A stretch of DNA of 64,000 nt, from NCBI RefSeq assembly GCF_954871325.1, contig NC_088778.1:17139666-17203665 (forward strand), in the 5' to 3' direction. Every line of letters begins with the position of its first letter. Position 1 is the first letter of the stretch. This DNA comes from Gordionus sp. m RMFG-2023. Lineage: Eukaryota > Nematomorpha > Gordioida > Chordodea > Parachordodidae. Below the pieces are notes generated by a model. The model had not been told where the DNA came from, did not search any database, and was given only the letters and a program-made list of their open reading frames with translations. The position numbers and the translations under genes were made by a program. Below are positions 36,990 to 48,109 of the stretch, one piece after another.

Positions 36990-38176
36990 GGTGAGGATAA
37001 TGCTGAAGATGAGATACAGAATGATAGTCAACATATTGGAAGAGGAGGAAATAGGTGTTGATGCCAATGATATTAATGAGTTCTAAATTATTTTATAATA
37101 CATGTTAATCTAATCAATATTCTATAGGATCTTCAACTAACTCCACAATGTTACCCAGCCATCAGAGATGCTCCTGTCATAATTTAAATTTGATGGCAAC
37201 AGTAGATGCTGAAGGAGCTTTAAATGATGAAGATGGTAAAAGGGTGTCAAGATCGACATTTTATAAATGTCAAACTTTATGGAATAAGCAGAACAAATCT
37301 CCTAAAAGTTCTGACATGTTTAAAAAAAATTAGGGAGGTATTTATTAACCCCTAATCGTACAAGATGGAATTCTGTATACCAAGCAATAAAACTAATCGC
37401 TTTTTTTCTGGAGGAAAGAAGATTAGAGATTAATTAACTCGGTGATCTTGTTGAAATTGAATATATTAACGATGAAGAGCATACTTTTATAAAAGAGTTT
37501 ACAGAAGTAATTCTAATTAATAATGATTCATTTCCATATCATTTTGATTTTTTAGGTTATGCAATATGTTGCTGTTTCCCTTGAAATTTTGGAAGGTGAG
37601 GATAATATGGAGATGGGGTATTATGTTCCCACTTTAAGTATCCTAAGTACCAAATTAAAGAGATTGAATAATCTAATCTTATGCCAGCCCCTAGTAGACT
37701 CTCTGTTAAAAGGCATTAAGAGAAGGTAAATAAAATTTATATTGTTTTGATTTTGGAAGATTTATTCTAACTTAATGTTTAAAGCTAAAAAATTTATAAA
37801 ATTTTATGATTAAGATATATTTAAAATACTCTATTTTTGTAACTTTTAGATTCCCAAACTTATACAATGATGACAATGTCTTAGCGGCAATGGTTCATCC
37901 AAAGTTTAAACTAAACTGGCCTTATATAAATTCCGATGATGCCAAACATCAACGCGATAGGCTAATGGCGAAGCTGAATAATCTTACTCCAACAAACATA
38001 GATCGCCGAGTATCTACCACGAAGACATCCTCAAATAATTTTTTTGAAATTAAAGATGATTTAATAGAAAATCCAATTGATCTTTTTTTTCAATCAAAAA
38101 ATATTGAAATGAATATTTTTGATAATTTTTCATATATTAAAAATTTATATATAAAATTAAATACCCCCTTGCTGTC
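36990..38176 (+). pseudogene. hAT-D transposase, middle part
   Basis: Plus-strand pieces between the two Gypsy insertions: FGEDNAEDEIQNDSQH (near 36990), MLPSHQRCSCHNLNLMATVD (37148-37207), SRSTFYKCQTLWNKQNK (37250-37300), LTPNRTRWNSVYQAIKLI (37340-37395), LEILEGEDNMEMGYYVPTL (37580-37640) and LAAMVHPKFKLNWPYI (37884-37930). These are the core and helical parts of Ac/Hobo-like transposases (S-H-x-L-N-L, TRWNS). Introns with GTA...AG borders appear likely. Several stops, for example a TAG after MFKKN at 37331. The next part resumes beyond Gypsy-2. Confidence 0.88.
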
Positions 38177-38321
38177 TATACTAATTAGTCTTAAATAAGC
38201 ATACACAAATATGGATGGCTTTATTGACTGGCAATCACCTGATATATATATTAATATGATTGATTTGTATGTATGACATTTATAACATTGATAATATATA
38301 ATATAAATCTCATTTATAACA
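38177..38321 (-). repeat. Gypsy-2 3' LTR
   Basis: 145 bases; reads the same as the 42896 LTR throughout. Confidence 0.93.
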
Positions 38322-38340
38322 TATCCCCACACATATGATC

Positions 38341-41282
38341 TTACAATTCCTCAATCAGCCGATTTGTAGGTTTCCTGGCTCTTTGTGATTTCCGCGTTTG
38401 TTTTCCGTTATCTTCCACATTTTCTAAAATCTCAACTATATCCGACTCTTTATTTTTTATATTTTCCTCTTCTCTCTCTGACTCCATATTTTCTCCATTT
38501 TCTTTCCCTGGCCCAGACTTCTCCATTTCTTTAGCTACCTCCCTTTTTCGAAGTTGATCCGCATGCTTTCGTACCATTCTATCCTTGCTTTCTACCAAAT
38601 AAGAATATCTGCCAGTTCTGGATTTTATAACTCCTTCTCTCCAACCTGAATTTATTTCATTATGCACCCATACCGGTTGTGCAATCTCAAATTCTCTCAT
38701 ATGACTATGTTCATCATGCGCTACTTTTTGTCGTATATTCGATCGTTCCATTTCATAACTAACATTAGGACGTAACCAATTCAATCCCGTTTTTAAATTT
38801 CGCCCCAATAATAACTTAGCCGGTGAACGTCCAGTTGATTGATGCTCACCCATTCTATATGCTAGCAAAACTTCTCCCATGGCTTCCTCGGGCTCCCTGA
38901 TGTCTTTCCTAGTTGCAAAATATTGACTCTTGAGGGTTCGTATCGTTCTTTCCGCTAAACCGTTCGTTTTTGGATGGTACGGTGTTGTATGTATCAATTT
39001 AATATTTTTCTCGAAACAAAATTTTCGAAATTCTCCAGAAATAAATTGAGGTCCATTATCTGATACGATTTGTCTAGGTGTTCCAAACCGTGCGAACCAT
39101 TTCCTTAAAACCCTGATCATTGTCGTGGACGTGGTCTCTCTCATTAACTCAACCTCAACCCATTTAGTATGTGCATCAACTCCAAATAACCATGAATACG
39201 AATCAATAGGCCCCGCGAAATCCAAATGAATTCGTTCCCATGGTATATTAGATGTGTTCCACGAATATAAAGGAACCTCCATAATATTCGACCGATTACT
39301 TTGACAAGGCATACATTGACGAACATATTGTTCAATATCTTTATCGCAATTCGGCCACCAGCAATACATTCTAAAAATTGATTTCATAGCATTTATTCCT
39401 GGATGCCCTCTGTGTATAATCGTTAAAATTGATTTCATCATAATGGTTGGAATTACCAACTTCCCATTCCATTCAATAACATCATGATCTACTGACAATT
39501 CCTCTCTACGATTATAAAAACAAACTAACTCTGTATTTTTTTTCGCATCAAAATCTACCCATCCATGCTCAATGTTTTTAACTCTTGTTTCCTTTTGGAG
39601 TTCAACTTGACTAATATTTATATCGTGCAAATTTATAGCTCTAATTTTTAACGCGTTTTTTTGATCATTATTTGATTTTATGCCATCTATTGGCAGTCTA
39701 GATAATGTATCAGCTACTTTATTTTCTTTTCCAGGAACATATTCAATATCAAAATCATATGCGGACATTTTCCAAGCCCAGCGCGTTAATCGACTATTGG
39801 ATATTTTTGGTAGTTCCCGTTTATCACCAAATAATTTTTCCAAAGGTTTGTGATCTGTTCGTAATAAAAATTTTCGACCAAAAATGAATGTATGAAATTT
39901 TTCCATACTAAACAAAAGTACTCGTGCCTCTTTTTCTATTGGTGCATAATTTTTCTCTGACTCTAGAAGTGTTCGCGAGGCAAATGCGATGGTCTGCTAA
40001 TATCTTTTTTCCCTAAATGACATAACACAGCTCCAAAACCAGTGTTGGAAGCGTCACATTCCATTGGCAAGTTTGGCGAATATGGAATTAGCGTTTTATT
40101 TGTTGACAAAAGCTGTTTTATTTTATCAAATACCTCTTGTTCCTTGTCCGACCAACCCCAGCAAGATTTAATGCTTGTTAATTGAGGAGCGGCAATTCCA
40201 TGTAGATGTGGCAAAAATCTCTCGTGATAATTCACAAGTCCTAAAAAAGATCGTAATTGGTGTATATTATTAGGAGTTGGTATCCTTCGAATAGCATCTA
40301 TTTTTTCTTTCGCTGGATGTATTCCATATTTGTCTATTACGAAACCCAAATAAGAAACTGATTCATTTAAAAAACGTATTTTGGCCCATTTTGCCTTCAT
40401 ACCCACCTGTTTTAGTTTCATTAGTACTTTTTTTACGTTATTCAAATGTTCTACATTTTTTCCCCGTTATGATAATATCGTCAAGATATACTCCGGTCAT
40501 TTGGCAGTCTTGTAATAAATTGTCCATATATCCTTGAAATATGGTCGGCGCACTAGAAAGACCGAAAGGCATACATTGATATTGGAAATAACCAATGTGG
40601 GTCGATATGGTTAAGTATTCTTTTGAACTTTCTTTTATTGGCAATTGTAAATATACATCTTTCAAATCTATTACCGTAAATTTCAATCCATCTTTTAATT
40701 TGGTTAAAAGATCATCCACCGTTGGTATAATATGATAATCGTGCAAAAATATGGGTTTAATGTCACCTTAAAATCCGCACAAATCCTGATTTCTCCATTT
40801 GTTTTTCGTACGTTTACCGTTGGAGTGGCCCATGTCAACCGTTTTTGTGTTAAATCAATCGCCTTCAATATTCCTGATTTAACCAATCTATCGAGTTCCA
40901 TTTCAATTGGTTTTCGTAATGGAAAAGGTACTCTACGAGCTGGCCATGATTTCGACCTTGCTGCCTCACTCAAATGTAAGCTAACTTCTATATCATTCAC
41001 CCGTCTAGGCTTGTCATCAAAAACACTAAAAAATTCTGTTGTCATGCCAGCAATTTGTTTATTGGTTGTCATAACCTCTTTATTTGTGATACTACGTATA
41101 GTCACTTGTCGTGGAATAAACATATTAAATGCCAGTATCCATGGTAGTCCAAATAATGGAATGTCATTTGAACGGGTCACCACAATCGGTAGTGATCTGC
41201 TTATCTTTCCAAGACGAACCCTCACCATAGTTTCACCAAGCACATCTAGCGGTTGGTTACCATATACTTGTTGTATATGCAA
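38341..41282 (-). pseudogene. Gypsy-2 pol region (reverse transcriptase, RNase H, integrase)
   Basis: Fossil pol on the minus strand. Parts seen: reverse transcriptase (TWATPTVNVRKTNGEIRIC, FGLSSAPTIFQ, YLDDIIITG), RNase H (CDASNTGFGAVL, TDHKPLEKLF), integrase zinc region (HRGHPGINAMKS, CMPCQ) and core (HLDFAGPI, SDNGPQFISGEF, YHPKTNGLAERT), then a basic tail. Ty3/Gypsy order. Confidence 0.92.
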
Positions 41283-41722
41283 ATTCGAATGTTAATTTTG
41301 AAAAGTGATTATTCATAAATAAATGGTAGACGAAGATAATATTTTTGGGGTAATTTGTCTATGTAAATAATCTTAAATTGAACATAATATTTTTCTATAA
41401 ATTTTATATATATATTCAAATATGCAAATTTTATATATTTAATTCTTCGAAAATTGTTTAATTTTTTTTATATATATATATACATTGTTAATTCAAAAAA
41501 GTTCAGTTTTGGATAATTTGGATTCTTCGAAAATTATTTTATTATTTATTGACCGATGATATTTTGATTATTAATTTACAGACGATATTTTGATTATTAT
41601 TTTGGATTTGATAGAAGTTGAATAAAGAGTAAAAGTAGTGAATTAGTATTAGAAATTATTAATAATTATATATTTATTTATTTATTATTAGTTCCATAGA
41701 TATTCAGTCTCTCCCACTAGCC
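41283..41722. other. AT-rich stretch inside Gypsy-2
   Basis: A non-coding AT-rich segment between the pol and the gag-protease parts of this fossil. Nothing recognisable. Confidence 0.4.
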
Positions 41723-42869
41723 TCAGCAATAAATATCAATCCCATATTGGTACAATACTGATAAAGGTTTGGTTGGTCCAAGTTTGGGTCGGCCAATTTC
41801 ATCCCAATATTGTTTACCAATCACCGATACCTGTGCCCCCGTATCATAGTCAAATTCTATAGGTACTCCATTTATCCAAACAAATATCTTTGCACTATTT
41901 CTACCAATTTGGGAAATATTATTAATTGAATCTGATGAATCATTGTCATCTATATGCATAGCATGTAACTTCTGTCCCTTACAATATTTAGCATAATGCC
42001 CTACCTTTTGGCAATTATAACATTTCACCCTTGATGCAAAACATTGAAAAGGGGGATGAATTCTTCCACATTTTGAACATTTATTAAACTTATATATATC
42101 ATTATTGTTAAATTTATTGTTGTCTTTAAACTTAAAATTATTATTATTGTTATTGTAATAACTAAAATTACCCTTTTCTTTGTTATTATTATTATATGAG
42201 TACTTTTGATTCGAAAAATTTTCTTGATTATTCTCTATCTGCTCCTTAGGTTTATTGACTTTTTTTTACCATCATATTTGTCACTTCATCCTCAGCCCTT
42301 TCCATTGCCAAAGCCATATTTAAAACCTGTTGAAAACTCACCCTTTCTCCCAAGTCATTTATTCCATCTGGAAATCTAGTGCGAATATCTTTCTCCAATG
42401 CACCCATTTTGATTCCAGCCACCATCTGATCCCTCAATCTCCCATCTAGGTCAGATTCAAATTTACATTCTTGAGCCAATTTTTTAAGTCGAGCTGCAAA
42501 CTCCGCAACTGATTCACCAACCCCTCTTTCTATCCAAATAAATTTAATTCTCGAGCTAAATAATGTTGAAATAGGCTTAAAAACTTTCTTGCCCACTTCA
42601 ATAATCTCTTTATAATTAAGATCTTTTAATATTTTTGGATAAACAAAGGACCTCATCTCTGCTAAATTACTAATACCCATATACGCAAATAATATTTTTT
42701 TTTTGGTTTCATTATTTACTAATATACCTCTTATCTCCAACATATCATCAATATATTCAATGTAATCAGCAAAGTTGTTTTGATTGTCGAAGTTATCAAA
42801 TTTGATCATAATGTTATCATTTTTTTCTTCTTTAATCATAATTACTTTATTTTTGTCTTCTTTGTTCAT
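41723..42869 (-). pseudogene. Gypsy-2 gag and protease region
   Basis: Fossil gag with a helical capsid-like part (IKFDNFDNQNNFADYIEYID, then FAARLKKLAQECKF), an Asn-rich linker, a CCHC knuckle (CYNCQKVGHYAKYC) and a protease motif (FDYDTGAQVSVIG). Confidence 0.88.
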
Positions 42870-42895
42870 AATAAGATCATCGACAACGTCGCCAA

Positions 42896-43040
42896 TATAC
42901 TAATTAGTCTTAAATAAGCATACACAAATATGGATGGCTTTATTGACTGGCAATCACCTGATATATATATTAATATGATTGATTTGTATGTATGACATTT
43001 ATAACATTGATAATATATAATATAAATCTCATTTATAACA
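42896..43040 (-). repeat. Gypsy-2 5' LTR
   Basis: 145 bases, partner of the 38177 LTR; on the element's strand it starts TGTTATAAATGAG and is followed by TTGGCGACG. Confidence 0.93.
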
Positions 43041-43045
43041 CTCTC

Positions 43046-43166
43046 AAGTGCTAGTGTCGAGAGATTATTTAGTAAAGCAAAGCTTATACTTTCTGATCGT
43101 CGCTCTAGACTTGGGGATGATAATATTGAAATGATATTATTATTAAAATGCAACATTTTTAAATAA
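43046..43166 (+). pseudogene. hAT-D transposase, C-terminal dimerisation domain
   Basis: Plus strand: SASVERLFSKAKLILSDRRS then RLGDDNIEMILLLKCNIF and a TAA at 43164-43166. The codons before Gypsy-2 (NTPLLS, ending at 38176) belong directly in front, so the retroelement landed in the conserved LSSASVERLF motif. This domain mediates dimerisation of hAT transposases. Confidence 0.92.
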
Positions 43167-43433
43167 ATATTTATTTTTATTGCTTATTTTTTTATAATCT
43201 AAACTAACTATATTTTTATATTTATAAATGTGATTTATATATATTATTTATTATACATTTACATTATAAGCTAAAAAAAAATTTTTTTTAAAAAAAGTAG
43301 CTTAAAAGTAACTAATAGCGCACTACTTTTTTTGACGAATAGCGAAAGCGGTAGCGCGCTACATTTTTTGACAAATAGCTATAGCGGTAGCGCGCTACTT
43401 TTAAAAATAGCGTTTAACAACTCTACAAAATGG

Positions 43434-43720
43434 TCATCAAAGGATGGATCAGAATCATCAATGTCCAATATATGGTCTTATAAATTGACTGAAGACATTT
43501 AGGATGCTCTTCCTCAATTTCACATTCCAAATCAGCTACTCGATATCTGAGGGCTGAAATTATTACTCTAATTTTTTACTGAGAATATCAATAAAATTGG
43601 ATTATGTTTAACCGAATCTTCCTCATCTTTTTTCCCCAATTTTAAGCAAAGTTCACAATAAATATAAACAGGCATTATTGTGCTTTTCTTAATTTCATTC
43701 TTCAAAATAAGATTTCTAAG
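43434..43720 (-). pseudogene. hAT-C transposase, N-terminal part
   Basis: Minus-strand sequence right of hAT-D: KSTIMPVYIYCELCLKLGKK (43697-43638) followed by acidic, frame-broken sequence down to hAT-D. It probably belongs to the same transposase as 29875-30700; the CxxC (CELC) suggests the N-terminal zinc-binding region. Moderate confidence, because only position and strand link the two. Confidence 0.5.
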
Positions 43721-44000
43721 TAGGTTCTACATAACTTGATTTATGATTAGTAGAGAGAGTTGTTATTTTATTGTATATAGGGTGGTTTAAAACGTGCAAG
43801 TCCATAAAATTAATTAATACGTATTGTTTGTGGAAATGAAATATGATGTAGGAATAAATGTAAATGATATACATTATTCTATTATATAAAGCAATAGAAT
43901 ACAATTCATATGTTAATTTTATAAATGTTAATATTCAAATTTAAACAATAATAATTTAATATATAAATATAATTAAACAACATTCTAAAAATTATACACG
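43721..44000. other. AT-rich right flank inside hAT-C
   Basis: Non-coding DNA before the GC-rich right terminus of hAT-C. Nothing recognised. Confidence 0.4.
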
Positions 44001-44169
44001 CCGTGCCGCCGTAATAAAATAAATTGGCGGTGAGCCGGCTCGCGCCGATGATCTCAATCGGCGGCTGTTTCGGGGAGAACAAAATTGCCAGCGGCGCCGG
44101 CGTGAGCCGGAGGCGCACAGGTCGACCTAAGGTATATTGTTGATATAGACAAATTTATAAACCTTTTTA

Positions 44170-45075
44170 ATTAGATAATAAAAAAATCTTCTTTAGACCT
44201 AGGATCTTCAAGTGACCTAGTTGACTTTGTATGCTCAGACTCAAAGTTAAAAAATTGTAAAAATTTACAGTTAATTGTAATTCTTAAAAATCATGATTAA
44301 TTTACTTTTTTTAAATATTTAAAGCCATAGATTACACATTCATTAAAATCATTAAACATACATTTAAACATCTTTATAATCCAACTACCAATATATAGAG
44401 AAAATATGCTTCTCACTTAAATTTAGTGTCAGTAAAAAAGAAAGTACCCCAAAATATAGGAAAGGTGCTAACTGTTGCATCACGGATGGAAACAATTGAA
44501 CCAGATGAGAATTGTTTTTACTGGTAATTTAAAAATCATAAAAAAAATTGCCTGATTATCTAGGTTCATATTTTATAAATTATGGATGTATTTTTTTATA
44601 CTAATATTCATAGGATATGGTTTTGTTTCTTTCTTTACCTTAAATTTTAATGATTATATTCTATATTAATTAGAGCATTATTTTTTTAAAAGCATGATTG
44701 GTTTTTAGAAATAGTAACATATTTAAATTTTTAAAAAAATAATTAGATCTATGGAGATTATAGGAGAACAAGACTCCTATGGTCTTGCTGATGCTGCAAA
44801 AAAAATATATTAGAATGCTTAAGGTCAAAATACATGAGAAGGTGATGTACAACGTATTTAATAGAAAAGGTAAATAAGAATGCTGAATGGGCAATGATGC
44901 AAAGTGTTGCCACATTTCTCATTACCCCGATTATGGTATATGCCAACTATGGAGCTTCATTTGCTGGCAAATGTATCTGCTATTTAAATATAATGATGGA
45001 AATATAAAAAACATTTAAATTAACAATTCTGGATCCCATTTTGTTAATGTTATTGATTTTGAAGATTAATTACAA
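44170..45075 (+). pseudogene. OTU-type protease gene remnant inside MULE copy 2
   Basis: Homologous throughout to 20226-21135. The first exon-like stretch reads SSSDLVDFVCSDSKLKN (about 44207-44260); the Cys-box reads ASRMETIEPDENCFYW, ending at 44523 by the same GTAATT donor, so the usual D-G-N-C has become D-E-N-C. The last part (WQMYLLFKY, LNNSGSHFVNVIDFED, about 44960-45070) keeps the OTU His segment. Broken by frameshifts and stops. That two copies share the gene shows it belongs to the element and was not picked up once by chance. Confidence 0.65.
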
Positions 45076-45332
45076 ATGTTGATATTTTTACTAAAAGTAT
45101 TTTAGTTGATTACATTTCTAGTTTTTATGCATATTTCTTTTTATTTATCCAGTAAAGATATATTTTTTAATCATACCATTTTTATATACATTTCATTACA
45201 ACACCATATAATCACACCAATTATGTTTACTCTTTAGATTAATTTGTATTGCTATACAATTTCACATTCTAAAAATAAATTTGGAAATTTTTTTAAAATC
45301 TGAACTAATCTTTTTTTTTAAATCATCAACTC

Positions 45333-47136
45333 CAGGCGCGTAAGCAGGAATTTGGTCTGGGGGGGGGGGAATAAAAATTTTTTTTAAGAAATATTATTGT
45401 TAATTAAAAATACTAAGCATAAATTTATTAGGACTAATAACTTTTCTAATACACAATTTTAAACTAATGTGAATTAAAAAAATTATATAAAACCGGCATT
45501 GAAAAACTATAAAATAAATGTGAATTATAAAATATAAAGTGAATATAACCCACGATATGAATCACTTAAATGACCTAAAATTGAAATTTAAATTTTTTGA
45601 GCTTTTAAAATATATAAAGTATAAAAAATTTAAATGTTGGAAATATAAATTAATACACAAAAAGTTTCTTAGGAATAATTGTATTTTGTATGTTTTGAGC
45701 TAATTTTTCAATTATCTATCCTTCCTTGGAGTTAAATGCCTATGAATATTCAAAAGATTCAAATCATTCAATCTACTATCAGATTTTGTATTTCATAGGT
45801 ATGTTTTTCACAGACTTACAGGCCCAGCCCCCGAGCCGGACCGTATTTTAATTTTTTTAAATATACACAGGCGGGGCCCGTAATTTTTTTATAAAAAAAC
45901 TCCTGGGCCGGGCCTGAAAATTTTTTTAGAAAAAATATCCGGGCCGAGCTGTATATTTTAAAACCAAATATTTGAAATCGCCATTATTAGCTATAAAAAT
46001 CAAAAATAAATATAATTTTTTTTAAAAAATTCGGGCCGGGCCTGAAAATTTTATTTTCAAAAAATCCGGGCCGGAAAAATTTTAAAAAAAAATCTGGGCC
46101 ATGTCCTGCAAATAGTACCTCTGCAAAGCTCTGTTATTCTTCTTAAAAAAGAGAATATTCTCTCATTAGTTTACTAAAGAGCTGCTAATATATATAACCA
46201 TTTTAATACATTGGGAGTATAATCTAAAATGTGTTTGATAGCATTTTTTGGGACTGTATCAACCATAGTTAATCTTTAAATCATAGTTATTCAGCTAATA
46301 AGGCATCATAAGATATTTTAACATCTTCATGATAAAAATCTAACAAATATTTATATTTTTTTTCTATCACCATATGAAAAAGGTTGGGAGAGGGGACATT
46401 TGTATTATAATACTCTTTTACTGATCCTATATTAATGTTTTGACGATGAGCTTGCTTGCTGCAAGTCGAGGGAACAAATATTAAACTCGTATACCTCTGC
46501 TTTTGACTCAACAATAACATATAAAATATGAAATTCTTCATCAAATTTCCTTGAGTTCTAATAAAATGCTCTCCGCTATTCTCATCTTCTTAATCAAGTC
46601 AATGTTATGTTTTTGAAAAGTATTACATAAAGTTGTATAATTAAATAATACATTCTAATGGGAAAAAAAATTTGGAATAAGTATTGAATCCAATAATTTT
46701 GCTTCTGAGGAAATATTTCTTTCAAGCCATTGTGATATTTCAGTAATAGCATTAATAATCGGCTCTTCTAACTCCATAAAAGCTACTGCTTGATGGAGGA
46801 GACTCGATCTCGTTGGAGAAGCTTGCAATTTCTTTCTCCCTGATGGACAAGGAGTTTCAGAGATAATTATTATTTAAGAAATTTAGATAAATATTACGCC
46901 ACTAAACTTTTTAAATAACAGGTAAATTACGCCAAGGAAAACTTGAAATCGAAATTAATTGATAAAATAACTTAGTAGATGAATCTGATAAATAAATGTA
47001 ATTAAATATATATATATATGAGATAGTAATAAATATTAACAAATATAAATTAATATTAACAATAATATTTTTGAAAAATATAATCCGACATCTGCATTTT
47101 TTGGCTTTGGGCCCCCCCCCCCCCGCTGCGTACGCG
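45333..47136 (-). mobile_element. hAT-E element in MULE copy 2
   Basis: Left end CAGGCGCGTAAGCAGG and right end GCTGCGTACGCG (inverted, outermost bases of the right end lost), with a perfect 8-bp duplication ATCAACTC (45325-45332 and 47137-47144). MULE copy 1 has the same flanking sequence uninterrupted near 21434, which confirms the insertion. Poly-G and poly-C runs lie inside the ends. A GGGCC-rich patch at 45808-46127 may be a further small insertion. Confidence 0.88.
46287..46870 (-). pseudogene. hAT-E transposase fragment
   Basis: Minus strand. PSTCSKQAHRQNINIGSVKEYYN then VPSPNLFHMVIEKKYKYL (46470-46310) is the segment before the dimerisation domain in ZMYM1-like (DUF4371) transposases, where R-x-x-x-R-x-x-HR-x-N ... 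EYY is typical. Upstream, 46870-46690 reads VAFMELEEPIINAITEISQW then LERNIS, also typical. Zinc finger, core and C-terminus are missing: an internally deleted element. Confidence 0.75.
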
Positions 47137-48109
47137 ATCAACTCAAAAATGACTAATTAAAAATTTAGTATATAACATGAATATCATTTTTTTAAATAAA
47201 AATAAATGCCATCAAATAAGTTTTAATAAAATGTTAAAATTCGTAATGAATATTTAAATGGCAAAAATTTTGCCAAAATACATAATTTGACCAGTTTGAA
47301 GTAATTCTAGAAACCCTGAAGAACCATAAGAAAATCTCAAGAAGTCTGTTAGAAATTGGTATAAATATTTTCCAAATGGTTCATAAGTTTTTAAAATTAT
47401 ATTAAGTTAGGTAAATTAATTAAGAAGATTATGGGAGCTTATTAAGATTTATTTTTCTAAACTCTATTAAAAAAAAATATCAAAAGATATAATTTATAAA
47501 TATGAAAAAATTTATATAAAAAATGAAAAATTGTTTGTAAATTTGAAGCTTGCTAGGGATTGTTGTGTGTTAATTTTATAGAATAATTCATCACAAGGTA
47601 AGAACTTTAATGTTTCCAAGAAACCTTTAAAATAAGACATACAATATAATTTAAAATGTATTTCTTTATATATATTATTTTCTCAATCATTCTAAATTTC
47701 CTAATTCATTGCCATCTTATTTTTATTTTAAATATAAAAAATTATCCTTAAAAATTAACAACTACAATTACTTGGAGTGGCCAAAATTTAAAAAAATGAT
47801 ATATAACATATTACTGAAAAGCTGGCAATATATATCATCATACCTTAGAATATATAATTTACTATTAACAATAAGGTCTATACTTTTTTGTGAATCAATT
47901 TTAAATTCTCAGGTATTTGAATTTCGTTTAAGATATTATTTATACATCCATTTTCTTGACCACTTCGTATACATCCATTTTCTTGACCACTTCGTAACTT
48001 TTTATTGATTTGGAAAATGCGTATAAATAAGAAAAAATATAGCTTTTATTTCTTGCTAATACACCATTTGGCGTAAGTCTATCATCTCCCTTTTAATATT
48101 AGTTTTGCC

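Larger units (their letters stand above)
38177..43040 (-). mobile_element. Gypsy-2: Ty3/Gypsy LTR retrotransposon in hAT-D
   Basis: Fossil element on the minus strand: 145-base LTRs at 42896-43040 (5') and 38177-38321 (3') that look identical, flanked by CTGTC (38172-38176) and CTCTC (43041-43045), a 5-bp duplication with one change. TTGGCGACG lies next to the 5' LTR as in Gypsy-1; the polypurine tract GTGTGGGGATA precedes the 3' LTR. Parts: gag with knuckle, protease, reverse transcriptase, RNase H, integrase. Broken, about four breaks, yet very recent by its LTRs. Clearly a different family from Gypsy-1. Confidence 0.95.
30939..43425 (+). mobile_element. hAT-D element hosting two Gypsy retroelements
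   Basis: Ends CAGAGTTATTAAA and (reversed) TAGAGTTGTTAAA, with a perfect 8-bp duplication CAAAATGG (30931-30938 and 43426-43433). The palindrome GTAGCGCGCTAC occurs once near the left end (30952-30963) and twice near the right (43351-43362, 43387-43398), likely transposase-binding sites. It carries a plus-strand transposase in pieces. Two Ty3/Gypsy elements (32504-36803, 38177-43040) sit inside; without them it is about 3.3 kb. Confidence 0.92.
26197..44125 (-). mobile_element. hAT-C element hosting hAT-D
   Basis: Ends TAGACCTGTGCGTCG and (reversed) TCGACCTGTGCGCC, with a perfect 8-bp duplication CCTAAGGT (26189-26196 and 44126-44133). Both ends carry GC-rich CGGCGGC/GCCGCC blocks (26224-26315 and 43999-44113). 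Its own minus-strand transposase is interrupted by hAT-D at 30939-43425. The net length without hAT-D is about 5.4 kb. Confidence 0.88.
25942..48090 (+). mobile_element. MULE-like OTU element copy 2, swollen by nested insertions
   Basis: Left end GAGAGATGATAGAC and right end GTCTATCATCTCCC are flanked by a perfect 9-bp duplication TTTTAATAT (25933-25941 and 48091-48099). The outer 100 bases match copy 1 (CCAAATGGCGTATTA, TTATACGCATTTTCCGAATC). Removing the 17.9-kb hAT-C and 1.8-kb hAT-E insertions leaves about 2.4 kb. It lacks the repeat arrays of copy 1 and has short TIRs. It lies 18 bases beyond the duplication of hAT copy B. Confidence 0.85.

Noticed and set aside
25942-48090. One giant virus-like (Polinton) element of 22 kb
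   Set aside because: Its size comes from nested insertions. The duplication is 9 bp and no Polinton gene is seen.
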